Positions 12,274 to 23,942 of a DNA stretch of 64,000 bases are shown one piece after another. This DNA is from Chelydra serpentina (Eukaryota > Chordata > Testudines > Chelydridae): contig JBAIAC010000001.1 in NCBI GenBank assembly GCA_037349315.1, forward strand, positions 37,882,001-37,946,000, given 5' to 3'. The position numbers were made by a program, and so were the translations under genes. Every line of letters starts with the position of its first letter. Position 1 is the stretch's first letter. A model generated the notes under the pieces. That model was given only the letters and a program-made list of their open reading frames with translations, made no database searches and was not told where the DNA came from.

Positions 12274-15200
12274 GAGGAGCATGTTCTAATGATCTTAAAA
12301 CCATATTACAGTGTTATGGTATATAAATCATCATTATGATTCATTAAAGCAACTTACTTTGGTTTGTTTTGATGTGGTCTTTTGTCAGTGTTCCAACCAA
12401 TCGTTATGTTTTTCTTCCTGATTATATACACATATAAAATTGAGATGGCCATAATTTAATAAACATCACTGGTTAATGTAATAAACAGTGAATATATGGA
12501 CAATTCTTCCACCAAGGTATACTTTTTAGTCACATTTCATAATGCATAGGGAGGACAGATGTTAGAGCAAGGTACGTACATGGAATTTAGAAAGTATATA
12601 TTTCATTATAAAACTATATTAAAAGAACATTAAAGTTTGAGGATCTTAAATATCAGCCATGCATCCTTAATTCAGCTGTCTTCTGCATTTGCATTACAAT
12701 ATAGTCTTTAATTAGAAGATTGCTCCCCGCCCCTCCCCATAGGACTCCTGCCTCACTCAGCATTCTGCATCATTAGATTTGTCAGTAGCATGTCTAAAGA
12801 TCTTACTGGATCCTTGCCTGTGTATTTGGTAGCTCTGTGCCTCTGGAAAGGGAGCTCATTCTTCCTGATTGCCACAGCAGCAGTTTGAAAACTCTCTAGT
12901 GAATTGGGCTTTTTAAAAGCCAGAGTGGGACCCAAATACTCTGCTGGGAGTCTTCAAATTTGCATCCAATTAATTCAGTGTATGAGTTAACTTTGCTTTG
13001 GTCTGCCACACATTCCATGCTCTTTCAAATGTCTCATTCATTGCTGAATCCACTGCTGGGCTGTGACTACCATCTGCAATAAATTGCTCCCTCACTAGAA
13101 TGTGATAACAAGAGGTGGAACATCACTCCCAGCACCGCTTATAGCCACTGTGCTATAAAACACTGTCAGATTGAAGATCATTTCTACTGGGGGCGGAGGG
13201 GACCTCCTCTTTCACTGCTTCTCTTTTTGCTGTCATCTGCGTTGTTTGATCAAATGGCAGCAGTGCTAGAGCTGTTATTGTTGTTAGGGTCTTAATATTA
13301 GCCCTCACCACCATAGTGTGAATGCCTCCCACCTAGTTAGAGTGAAGAAAAAAAGAAAAAGGAGGTCTCTTACTGATTCTCCAGATTTGAAAGCTAAACA
13401 GTAAGAATTCAGCTAACTTGGAAAGAGTAACTGTGGGACAAATGGTCACCATTGCTCCTAACTTTCAAAATTTCATTATAAATCTCACAATATTTGGCAT
13501 TTTCTTTAAGTCCCAGCTGCTGGAAACAGGTTATTACCTGAGAATCTCAGCTCTCATATCTAATATGGCTGCAGAAAGATTGATTCACATTTCCCAACAT
13601 TTTGACAGCAGGAGAGAAACAAAATGAACCAATTTTTTAAAATCTCATAATTTTTGATCATTCAGATTGACATATACAGGTCACATATATATGCAATTAT
13701 TAATCACTCAAAAAATGGAAAATAGTGAGAAACATTTTTTCTACCAGCCAAAATGATTTAGGCTAGAATTACATTTTCAAAACATTGTCATCTTGCTGTG
13801 TGCATACGGACACATCAGCCTCTCCTTAAGATGCTTGAACATAACTTAACAAATACAGGATAGGCTTTGTTATGAGAACCACTTTAGTATCATATTTGTA
13901 AAATGTATTTCAGGGCAAGAGAGTGAACAATAGCATAGTTTTTTTTCCATGGATAGTGTATGATAGAATTAGATCCAGTTAATATTCTAGCCAGTGTATT
14001 TACTTCTCAATCGCCTTTCCCTGTAACATTCTGTGACCTGTAACATTCTTCTAGTACGTATTTACCGTCAGGATCTCAGAAAAGCATTGTGAAGTACTCT
14101 GTTTGTACAGCAAAGTCAGAGGCATCAGTCAAGGGGCAAGAGGCCTACATACCATGTCATTTCTGCTCTCTGGCACGCTCAGTACCTGTCAAACCCTGTT
14201 GCCAGAGCAACTGAATTGTCTCATGGAATAGCATTTCTGTTGTGAAGCAGATGTCCCCCAGGGAAGATCTACAGTGATTATTTTCAAGTGGCTAATTTGA
14301 AGGTAACTTGTTTCTTTTGGCTCCACACCATGACAATGCCTTAACTTAACATGCTTAAGTACACTTGAGTGCGCCGGGATCATGTGACCATTGCGATTCT
14401 CCCTTGGTCAATATAGCAATAAGCTAAAAAGGATATGCATTAGTAGGCTATAAGGGCAATTCAGTTCTTTTCTCCACAGACACAAAAGTCCCTTTGCAGC
14501 ATAAGCCATGTATCTCTGCTACAGGAAAGGGTAAAAAGAATGCATGCAGAGGGCCACCCCCCAATCCATATCAGCACCCTGTGTGGCCACACAGGAACAA
14601 CCAAGAGTAGGCAGGAGATCATCCAATGTGTAGAACACGAAGATCAATAGGGTCATAAAGCCATTTCAGCTCTGGGGGCTGCAGGGATTGATTGTACTGG
14701 GCTGCCCCCTTGGGAACCAGGGGGGCAAGGCTTCTTGCCTCCTTCCCCTTTGTACACCTGCACAGAAGTGGATCGCAGTCTGGGACATAATAGGCAAGGA
14801 ATCCCAATAAAATAGCTGACACCTGTCTGCAAACACAAGGTCTTATTCATGAAATAAGAATGTTCTTCATCTGGTCATCTATTTATTCAAGCTGGATTTT
14901 TCTTCCTGGGGTTCAACTTTAAGATGAAATTCATCAAGAAAAATGTCAGGTTTTATTCAGGGGACGTAGGAGAACAGGAACAAACACAGGAGCTGAGTTA
15001 TAGCACCTGCACACCTAAATGGCAGGTTGGTATTTGAACATGAGATTTGCCATTCTGAGACCATGTAAGATGCTCATAATCCCTACAGTGCCAAGTATAT
15101 GAAGTATACAGAGAGCTTTTGGCACTGGGTACTTTAATAGATTTCTTGCAGGAAAATGGGATTGCATTGGAGAGCAGCTGCAACTGAGCAGAACATCAAA

Positions 15201-15410
15201 GGCAGCAAGAACAGTGAAAGGAAGGGAACTTATTTACTTACCTTAAAAAAAGTATTTGTTGCTTACAAATGTTATGAGTAATTACAACTGAAACAGAGGT
15301 GGCTGGTCAAAGATGAAGGAAGGAGTGGAGGGATTAGAAAGTGAACATTTACATTCAGTTCCTAAATTGTTCGCCGAGATTTCAGTCTCGCAAGGTATTG
15401 AACATTCTGA
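12274..15410. other. Unclassified, no gene recognised
   Basis: About 3.1 kb of AT-rich DNA without a recognisable exon, LINE frame or MITE ends. A short near-duplicate 'ctgtaacattct' occurs at 14021-14050. Confidence 0.4.
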
Positions 15411-15415
15411 CCCTG

Positions 15416-15532
15416 ATCCAGAAAAGCATTGAGGCACATGCGTAGTCTTATTGACTTCAGTGGGGCTACTCCTATACTTCAAATTAAGGTCTGTTCTTAA
15501 GTGCTTTGCTGGATCAAAGTCAGACTGTTCAA
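15416..15532. repeat. Palindromic MITE (aagcatttgc/tgacttcagtgg type)
   Basis: A 'gatccagaaaagcattgaggca...' arm and a '...ttaagtgctttgctggatc' arm lie around 'attgacttcagtggg'. It is the same family as 15955-16052 and 26838-26985. Confidence 0.65.
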
Positions 15533-15954
15533 CACATGGTAGAATCAAGCCTCCAGGCCTATCTATGGTACATCTTGTTCTCTGACAACTTCTTTGATTC
15601 CAGTTTTCTATTTATTTCTGCAGCCACCTTACCCCTTCATGCTGTGATATTTTTAGCTCTCACAAGCTAACTTGGCTCAATACTTGGATAGGAAACCTTA
15701 AAAGAAAACCTAGAAGTTTCATCCAAAGCCCCATCATAGAATAAGCAACCATTGTGTTGTTGCAGTTGATTTATTTCAGATGAGACAAATCTGACGTCCT
15801 GACCACAGTGATCATCAACAATTTTATGGGATTTGTTTGCAACTCTGGAGGTCTTGACTCCTGTGTTTTGACCAAATTACTATTTGCATATCTACATTCT
15901 ATCTAAATTCCTCTTGCAGTTTTAAAAGGATACAGCATTCTTCATTTCCTGACG

Positions 15955-16052
15955 CAGGGTCTGAAAACACTTACTATTAAGCATAGTGGTCACTACCCTG
16001 AAGCCAATGGCTCTACTCAAGGTTGACTCAATAGTGTTTGCAGAACTGGGCT
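15955..16052. repeat. Palindromic MITE, diverged
   Basis: The arms 'ctgaaaacacttactatta' and 'tagtgtttgcagaactggg' with a central 'tgaagccaatggc' identify a diverged member of the palindrome family. Confidence 0.5.
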
Positions 16053-16439
16053 TTTAAGATCTTTTGTGCAGTGTTTCAATCCACTGGTAAACAACTGTTT
16101 CTTTCCACTCACAGATGGCTGCACACCAGTGGTTTGGAAGTGCTTTGGTATACTTCAAGAATAAGTGTCATGTTAGCGGTTTATTTAAGAAAGGTACACT
16201 CTACCTTTTAAAGAATATCCATAGTTTTCCTCACTCTGCCTGCTACACTGCTCCTATTCCAACATATTTCCCAAGAGTTAAAAGGTGGTTCTCTGTTTTT
16301 CTTCTTCTCAATTGTTTATATTTATATAGTCTTCAAATGTTAGCAGGAATGTACTATGAAAGGCTCTTTTATTTTGATTTGATTTTCTTTTTTAAAAAGC
16401 ACCCTTCTTGTCGTCTTTGGGGCTTAGGGATATAACTAA

Positions 16440-16715
16440 AAATAATGAGCCCAATTCTCGTCTTACTTTGGTGTAAATTATGAGCTAGTCATTAAAGTCA
16501 GTGAAGTTACAGTGATGTAAACCTGAGACAAGATTGTCAGCTGAAGTAAATCAGTGTAGCCTCATTGAAGCAAATGGAATCGAGGGGAGCTGTTGGGTGC
16601 TCTGCACTTTGGGGTTTAAATAAATATGGATTTAAGAGCCTAGCATTAGGCACCCATTTGCTTTTTTGAAAATACCTTAGCTCTATTGTGAAAGGAGAAT
16701 CAGGCCCAATATTGT
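16440..16715. repeat. Diverged palindromic MITE region
   Basis: 'gcccaattctcgtcttac...ggtgtaaatta' and 'attaaagtcagtgaagttacagtgatgtaaacctgagac' followed by 'cattgaagcaaatgg' and 'gagaatcaggcccaat'. These are one or two overlapping members of the family, too diverged to delimit exactly. Confidence 0.45.
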
Positions 16716-17576
16716 CACCATTGTCACTAACGTTTACTTTATAAAAAAAAATATACACAAAAACAATATCAAAGCTTAAAGATATTAAGAAGAATTATTT
16801 TTAACATAAATTACCTGTACATAAATTAAGAGGAAAAGATGATCACAGAGTACCATAAGAATTGTACAGCCATCTAATACTTTGCAAAGGTGAGTAGTAT
16901 TACTCCTTCCCCTCCATGATGACTAGAATTCTGATTTTTGGATTACAATTTTTTATTTCCCTACATGAACTTCACTGCCTTGTTGCTCAGTTTTGCAAAG
17001 AACTCTCTCTCTATTTGGCTAGGTATCACCAAAATAAGAAAATCTAAGTTCCTTTGATCCATATTACATGTCCACTCTGAACTTGCTTCCTTTCTTTCTC
17101 AGTTGAAAGATCCTTTATTGAGTATTTAAAATAAATTGATCTACCTCATAATTACATTGCCAGATACTTATATAGGCTAGTGATGTTAGATCCTTATTAA
17201 TATTCTACTCAATCATCTTGGAATGTGACAAAACCCAGTATTTTTCCATATAATGTAACTTCATGTAAATTGGCAGAAGAGAGTACCAAAGAATTTCTTT
17301 ACTGAGAATTATTTCATCATGGATCTATTATCCATTTGAATCTTCTCCAAAAGGTGCACATATGGTATACATTTTAAATATCAATTTTCTTGTTAATATT
17401 GTGGTAGGCAGCATAAAGTGATAGACTAGGTTATAAATACAGACCAGACTGACTTTAGACATGGCAAGAATCTAGTAGGCAAGATCCACAGACTAAAGAT
17501 GACTATAGGCCTGTCAACTCATTTCCCAAATGCCCTAATATTTATAGTGTCTCTAGATTTCCCATTTACAAAAATT
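16716..17576. other. Unclassified AT-rich DNA
   Basis: No coding or repeat signal recognised. Confidence 0.4.
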
Positions 17577-17997
17577 TAGGGCATGGCTACACTTGCGAGT
17601 TAGAGCGCATTAAAGCAGCCCCGTGCGCTCTAACTCATGACACGTCCACACTGGCAAGGCACGTAGCTTCTGCTCCTGGCTAGAGCGCTCCTGGTAATCC
17701 ACCTCGGTGAGTGGAATAACGTTTGATGCGCCCCTGCTGGAGCGCCGCGGTGCCAGTGTGGATGCCCTGGTCTGTTAATGCGCTCTGATCGGCCTCCAGA
17801 AGTGTCCCACGATGCCTGTTCTAGCCACTCTGGTCATCACTTTGACCTCTACTGCCCTGCCCTCAGGTGACCAACCATCAGACCTGCCCTTTAAATTCTC
17901 CAGGAATTCTGAAAATCCCCTTCCTGTTTGCTCAGCCAGGCGTGGAGTGCTCTCAGCACATCTTTCCAGGTAACCATGCACCAGGCAATCCCCAGTA

Positions 17998-18172
17998 TGG
18001 AGCAATGGCTAGGTGCTGGACCTCAGTGTTTGGCAGGAGGAAGCTGTCCAGTCACAGCTGTGCTCCAGCCATAGGAATTATGATACCTCCGGGCAGATAT
18101 CAATGAACATGATGGAAAGGGCCATGACAGGGACGCACTGCAGTGCAGGATTAAAGTGAAGGAGCTGTCTGC
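17998..18172 (+). pseudogene. Myb/SANT-like DNA-binding domain of a Harbinger transposon (relic)
   Basis: Reading from the tgg at 17998, the frame gives WSN..VLDL.SVWQEEAVQSQLCSSHRNYD then TSGQIS, the pattern of the trihelix-like Myb/SANT domain of the second protein of PIF/Harbinger transposons. That protein binds the element ends and helps import the transposase into the nucleus. Damage seen: an in-frame TAG a few codons after WSN, loss of a codon between VLDL and SVW compared with the family, and a 1-base deletion near 18118, after which only the reading 'IKVKEL' is recoverable at 18153-18170 in another frame. No start codon is left. The gene is non-functional. Confidence 0.7.
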
Positions 18173-18265
18173 AAATAAAGAACATTTATTAATTGCCACA
18201 ACTGCTTCAGTCAAATGGAGGTGGCAATGGCATGGAGATATTACACATGAAAAGAAACTTCTGCA

Positions 18266-18874
18266 CAGGGCCGTAACGAGGGCGAGGCCATTGAGGCACT
18301 CGCCTCGGGGCGCACTGCTGGCAGGGGCGCAAAAACCTGCTGGTAGGGGTGCCCTCCTCCCCCGCTGCCGAAGCCGCCCCAGCTTACCTGCGGGAGGTTT
18401 GTGTGCAGAAGGCCCCCCTCCGCCGAATTGCCGCCGAAGCCGCGGCACCAGCGGACCTCCCGCAGGTAAGCGGAAGTGGCTTCGGCGGCAGGGCGGAAGC
18501 GCTGCGAATACTACCCTCCTCCTAAACCGCTTCTGCTTGCCTGCGGGAGGTCCGCGGCTTCGGTGGAGGGTATTATTAGCAGCACTTCCGCCCTGCCGCC
18601 AAAGCCGCTTCTGCTTACCTGCGGGAGGTCCGCTGGTGCTGCGGCTTCGGCGGCAAGGGCCTTCTGCACAAAGACCGGTGGACCTCCCGCAGGTAAGCGG
18701 AAGCGGCTTCGGCGGCTGCTAAAAATACCCTCCGCCAAACTGCCGCCAAAGCCGCTTTTGCTTGCCTGCGGGAGGTCCACTGGTCCTGCGGCTTTGGCGG
18801 CAATTCGGCAGAGGGGAAGACTAGGAATTTCTGCGCCCCTGCCTCGGGCGCAGAAATTCCTAGTTACGGCTCTG
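18266..18874. mobile_element. 609-bp hAT-type MITE with internal inverted motif array
   Basis: The terminal inverted repeats cagggccgtaacgagg and cctagttacggctctg are flanked by a perfect 8-bp target duplication cttctgca (18258-18265 and 18875-18882). An 8-bp duplication and CAGGG ends are hAT hallmarks. The interior is strongly GC-rich and holds six copies of a cttacctgcgggaggtcc motif, four in one orientation and two inverted. The long frames on both strands here (up to 188 codons) arise from this repeat structure and are not genes. It is inserted in the Harbinger element at 17577. Confidence 0.92.
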
Positions 18875-18990
18875 CTTCTGCACATTGATTTTCCCTTTTG
18901 GAGGTGATGAGAGTCAGCCACTGCGCAATCTCCCTCTACCTCTAACACGGTGATGGTTCTTCTGTAGGTGCAGGGATGGTAAAGACAGAT

Positions 18991-20630
18991 GGAAGGGGAA
19001 TGTTCACTATGACTCCTGAACACCAGCAGTTAATGTCTCTGGCTTTTGCACGGTGCCTCACCCTCACTGGGCAAACGCTGCTTCTTCTCCAGGTGAGATC
19101 TGTGAGAGCGTCTGCTGGAAGCCCTGTCAGTGCCAGGGAGCCAGAGGATGGCAGGCAGGAATCCCCCAGAGTCTGTGCAGAGACACTGGAGCCTCTCCTG
19201 ATCTTGGGACTCTAGCAGATCCCTTGAGATATGTCCAGAGCTTGGCCTCATTTAAGTCAATGGGAGTTTGCCTGTTGACTTCAATGGGCCCAGGATTTCA
19301 CTCCTCCCACGCTTAAGAGACTGAACCCAATGCTCATTCTGTCAGGGGAAGGGAGAAAAACTCCACAAGAGAAACATCACACAATCTTTCTCCATGAAGA
19401 GCTCCCTTGTGAAGTTTTTACTGAAACAGAGGGCAGTCTTTCCCCCCACTCATCACCCAACCTTCCCCCAGATGAGGTTGAAATAAAGGATCTTGCTGTC
19501 GCTACTCTTTGCTGTTGAACCTATTGATATTATTTCCACATACACCCCCAACAAGGTATTTTCTGTCTTTAAAACTAGTTTGACAGAGAGGATGTGAGCA
19601 GAGTCAGGGGCTGGAGCAGCCCTTTCCCAGCAGGTCATCACGCACCATTTGCTGTTATTAGTTATTACTTCTGGATGCTCTTTCACTTTAAACAATATAT
19701 ATGCTAGCACTGTAATATTTTTTGTAATTGAAACACAAAAGGACAAGGGTTTTCTGTAAGATCTTAATCATAAATTGATTGTCTTGGACAGGACTAATCA
19801 CTTGGCATTAAGCTAAGGTAGAGGCCCTTTCCTTTCAGCTCAGGCTGCTTTAGAACATTTCAAAGGCTACAATAAACACACTCTCTCTGATTTACACTAT
19901 GTATATTAATTTTGCTGCAGTATTTCCAAAACAATTTTGAGGGATGTTATTTTGTATGAAGCTAGGAACAAAAAACGTCGTTAAACTTTTGAACTATGTA
20001 TATATTTTCTTGGCAAAAGCCTAACTTTCCTGCACCAAGTAAAGAGATTTTACTGGAGCAGAACAAATTTTGTTACAAAACCCAAACCCATTAAAAATAG
20101 GGTTCAAACATAGAAATAAAATTAGGAGGCCTGACATTTCTATGGGTGTTCTTTAGAGATTCTGCAGTCTGGGGTGAAGACTCCCTCAGACTGGTTGGCT
20201 TCCCTTCCCCAGGAGGTGGGGGGGGAGGGGAATAGGTAAGGGGAGCCAATCAGAGCTGTTGTATATTGCAAACAGAGCCGTCCACTGGTTCTTAAGAGCC
20301 AACAGAAGCTTTTGGATAGGGAATAGGAAGCAGTTGATACCATTTTCACGAGGGGGGGGGGGCTTGAGAAGTTAACAAAGAACCCAGCAGCTTAGGGCAG
20401 CTTTCCTGCCTCTGTCCCCTCAATGTTTTAGGAAGAAAGAGGAACTTTCCATCCCTGTAGACCCAGGCCTGGAAATAGGGTCAAGAGCCCTGCTACAACT
20501 TCTACCTCAGGTCTGGAAAGAGTGAGATGAGCTCCAGAAGGGACCTATCTCCTAGGTCTGGGTGAGGGGAAAAAAAAGAACCCCTAACACTTCCTTTCCC
20601 AGAGGTCCCAGCCCTCTGATCTTAACTGGA
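18991..20630. other. Mostly unclassified; contains one palindromic MITE
   Basis: A palindrome of the 'ttgacttcaatggg' family is at about 19235-19312 (atttaagtcaatgggag...ttgacttcaatgggcc). An 11-G run is at 20352-20362. No gene recognised. Confidence 0.4.
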
Positions 20631-20633
20631 TAA

Positions 20634-21060
20634 GTCTGTGTAGCAGCTGGGAGGTGTAATTCCCAGCTTCCTAGGGTAGGTCTACACTTACCCGTCGCGT
20701 CGGAGGTGTCGGATCGATGTTCTGTGTTCGATTTATCGCGTCTTGTCTAGACGCAATAAATCAAACCAGGAAGTGCTCCCCCATTGACGCTGGTAATCCA
20801 GCTCGACGAACGGAGTAGGCGGAGTCGACGGGGGAGCCTGCGCGCCACGTGTGGACCCCGGGTAAGTACCTTTTCATTCGAACTAAGATAGTTCTTCACG
20901 TAGCTGAAGTTGCGTATCTTAGTTCGAATTGGGGGGTTAGTGTAGACCAGCCCCTAGATGCACATATGATAGCTATTTTTAGATACTAGCTGGAGCAGAG
21001 CTATCACATGTCCACCTACCCACACTGGGAATTACACTCCCAGCCACTGTGTAGACATCA
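20634..21060. mobile_element. Outer MITE, split by a Harbinger-type MITE
   Basis: The left part gtgtagcagctgggaggtgtaattcccagct and the right part ctgggaattacactcccagc...tgtgtagac are inverted copies lying on either side of the inner element. This places both as arms of one palindromic MITE. Confidence 0.7.
20674..20953. mobile_element. PIF/Harbinger-type MITE (inner)
   Basis: The ends gggtaggtctacactt and agtgtagaccagcccc are inverted copies. A 3-bp duplication CTA flanks the element (20671-20673 and 20954-20956). It contains two strong internal hairpins: 'cgatttatcgcgtcttgtctagacgc' and 'ttcgaactaagatag...tatcttagttcgaa'. Part of the same family is at 40921-41012. Confidence 0.85.
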
Positions 21061-23137
21061 CCTTTGTGTAGAAGAATACTCCAGAGCTGCAGGGGGAGCA
21101 TAAATGTTCTGGGGGGAAAAGGGCAAATGTGGGGGTGTGCATTATTGGTATTGGGTTTGGGGCATCTAGAATTAATAGGTAGTTTTGTTTTTTGGAATGG
21201 GCTAGAAGCCTCCGAGCCACCAGGCAGCACTTCAGGCAAATTTGTGCCATTTTATCACCTTGATCAATTGGTCCTTCAGCCCTCATATAGATTGCGCTGA
21301 TCACAACACGTCTTCCATTCTTCTCTTATCCTGGCCTTCCTTCTCCATGTGTGGCCATGCCTTTTCATGATAAAAATCTTCCCATTTCTTTGGAGGTCAG
21401 CCAAGTAGTCATTTCAGGTCCTATGGGTACCACTCGGCGACAGCTGTAGTCCATTGATTGTCAGTGAGCCTAGCTATGTGTCCAGCCCATCACAATTTAC
21501 TGCACCCACTTTCAACAATGTCCTGCACTCCATTCTGCTGTTTGATCACTTCTTTTCATCACCCTCTCCATGACAGACAGTTGTTGCTCCTCTGTCTTCA
21601 TCAGTGCCCATGTTTCACTGCCATATAACATTGCTGGCCGTACTGTTGAATTGAAGAGACTGGCGCATGTTGCCTTATTGATTTTTCCTTGGAGGACATC
21701 CTTGATAGAACTGAATGCGTGCCAACCAGCTTTCTTTCTTCGCGTGAGTTCTCCTTCCTGATCGTGGCACATGTTAATTTTTTGGCCCAAATAGACGTAT
21801 TGTTCAACTTCTTCTATTTGTTCTCCCTTGACTATTTTGGGCTTTTGGCAAAGCATCAGACCACATAAATTTCATTTTACAGAGGTTCATTTTCAGTCCA
21901 ACGTGGCTGCTTTTTATGTTGCGTTCTCGCAGCATTTTCTGTACTTTGATAGTGTTTTCGGCAATCAACACGATATTGTCCGCAAATCTGAGGTGGTTTA
22001 AATGCTCTCCGTTGATGCTGATTCCACCCTTCCAGTTCATCTGCCTCATTACCATTTTGAGGCAGGCTGTGAAGAGTTTTGGTGAAACTGTCTCCTTGCT
22101 TCAGACCTTTTTTGACTGGGATGTGAAGGGGAGCGTCAAACAGTTATATCCATAGTGCAGTCAGAGTTTGCTTCCTTTAGTAGTTTGATGTCGTTTGTGC
22201 CAATGCCCTGCTCTGCAAGAGCTTTCAGCACTGCATTGATCTCTACGCTTTTGAACGCTTTTTCATAGTCGATGAAGGCAATGCATAAAAGGAATTTGTA
22301 TTCCCTGGAGTGCTCCAATTAGTTTATAGTGAAGATATGGTCCAATGTTCTGAAATTGCTTCTAAAACCTGCCTGCCCTCTCGGTTGCTGCTCATCCAGA
22401 CTCTGAGAGTCGTTTTGTTATTATTTTGGTAGATAGCTTTAGACAAGTGACAGCAGGCATACTGGAGGATAGTTCTTTCGATCTTCACAATCGCCTTTCT
22501 TGTACAGCAAAATGGCATTGGACTCCTTCCAGCTGGATGGTGTCTTCTGCATTTCCAAGTAACGGCTAAACCTCTGAGCAAGGGTTTTCCAGAGGTCATG
22601 GCCTCCAGCTCTTACCATTTTGGTTGTCAGTCCAGCTTTTTCTGGAGATTTCCCTTCCTTAATTTGGTAAATTGCATGTTGAACTTTGCTGATGAGTGCA
22701 CACTCGTTGGTCTGTTGAAGTGTTGGTAGTGGGACATTTATTTGAGATGTGAACTGTTTAGTGTAGAAATCTTTGCAGATCGCTTCCACCCCTGTTCTAT
22801 CAATTACTGCTTTTTCGTCCTTGTTCTTCTGCGCCGTTATTGTCGGCCTGTACCGTGTCAATTCCCATTTGCATTTTATGAGGCATCTGCGATCTTCAGC
22901 CATCATTAAAAGCCTTTAATTTAGGTACTTCTTGAAGTCCTCCTTTAGTCTTCTTATCAGCTTGCAGAGGAGGGAGTACTCGAGTTTGTCACCATCATTT
23001 CACTTCATATTCCTCTGCTTCTCTAGAAAATTCTTGGTTTCCTCTTAAATTCTTCCCTTTGCTCTTTTCGGTCTCTTTCTTGGCTAATTTCACACATTGC
23101 CTCAACTTATCAGCAAAGTTTTTACAGTCCTTGTACC

Positions 23138-23493
23138 ATAGGCGCAGAATCCATGGGTGCTGCAGCCCTGCAGCACCCATGGGGAAAAATTAGTGGGTGC
23201 TCTGCCCCCACCGGTAGCCAAGCTCCTCCTGCCCCCACCCCCTCCTCGCCTCCTCTTCCCCTGAGTGCGCAGTGTCCCCGCTCCTCCCCCTCTCAGCGCT
23301 TCCCGCCCACCACCTAATAGCTGTTTGGCAGTGCTTAGGACTTTCCAGGAGGGAGGGGAAGGAGTGGGGACAAGGTGCGCTTGGAGGCGGTAGAGGCGGG
23401 GCAGGGGCAGGGACTTAGGGGAAGGGGGTGGAATTGGGGCAGGGCCAGGGGTGGGGTTGAGCACCCACGGGGCAGCGGGGAAGTTGGCACCTA
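23138..23493. mobile_element. GC-rich MITE inside the RTE LINE
   Basis: The ends cataggcgcagaatcc and gttggcacctatg are roughly inverted copies. 'cttgtac' precedes and 'cttgtcg' follows, which may be a worn duplication. Immediately inside the left end, 'ccatgggtgctgcagccctgcagcacccatgg' is a near-perfect hairpin. The interior is C-rich then G-rich. It has no coding role. Confidence 0.75.
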
Positions 23494-23738
23494 TGCTTGT
23501 CGCAGTTATCTATGAGATTCCAGTTTTCCTTTCAAATGCTGGCTTTCAGGATTGCCTTGTTGAATGCTTTTGGCCGCTGTCTCTGATTTGCCATCTGTAG
23601 CGCTTTCTTCTCCACCTTTACGTTGAAGTTAAGCTTCGTTCTGAGAAAGTGATGGTCACTACCGGTGCTGAATGACGGCACTACTGAGATGTCTTGTACA
23701 ATGCACCACTTGTCGATCAGAATACAGTCTCTTCTCCT

Positions 23739-23942
23739 CAGGGCCGGCTCTAGGCACCAGCCAAGGAAGCAGGTGCCTGGGGTGGCAAATGTGAAGGGGC
23801 GGAACTCCGTGGGTTTTTTTTCCCCGGCGGCACAGCTGTGGCAGGTTCTACATTGTTTCCTCTTGGGCCGCAGCTTTGGGACGCAGCTTTTTTTTTTTTT
23901 GCTTCGCAGCTTGGGGTGGCAGTAAAGCTAGAGCCGGCCCTG
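23739..23942. mobile_element. hAT-type MITE (CAGGGCCGGCT ends), copy 1
   Basis: The inverted ends cagggccggctctagg and gctagagccggccctg are flanked by 8-bp duplications cttctcct/cttctctt (one difference), inserted in the RTE LINE. A second copy is at 32922-33103. Confidence 0.92.

Larger units (their letters stand above)
17577..18990 (+). mobile_element. PIF/Harbinger element with Myb/SANT ORF relic, split by a hAT MITE
   Basis: The left end gggcatggctacacttgcg is of the 'GTCTACACT' type shared by the Harbinger MITEs here. GC-rich sub-terminal DNA (17590-17770) is followed by a sequence leading to a Myb/SANT-type ORF relic (17998-18172). The element continues on both sides of the hAT insertion at 18266-18874. 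The right terminus was not resolved; 18990 is a working limit. Confidence 0.6.

Noticed and set aside
18023..19023. Frames of 141-188 codons, Ala/Gly/Leu-rich, both strands
   Set aside because: They are generated by the inverted motif array of the hAT MITE at 18266-18874; overlapping opposite frames and no family similarity.
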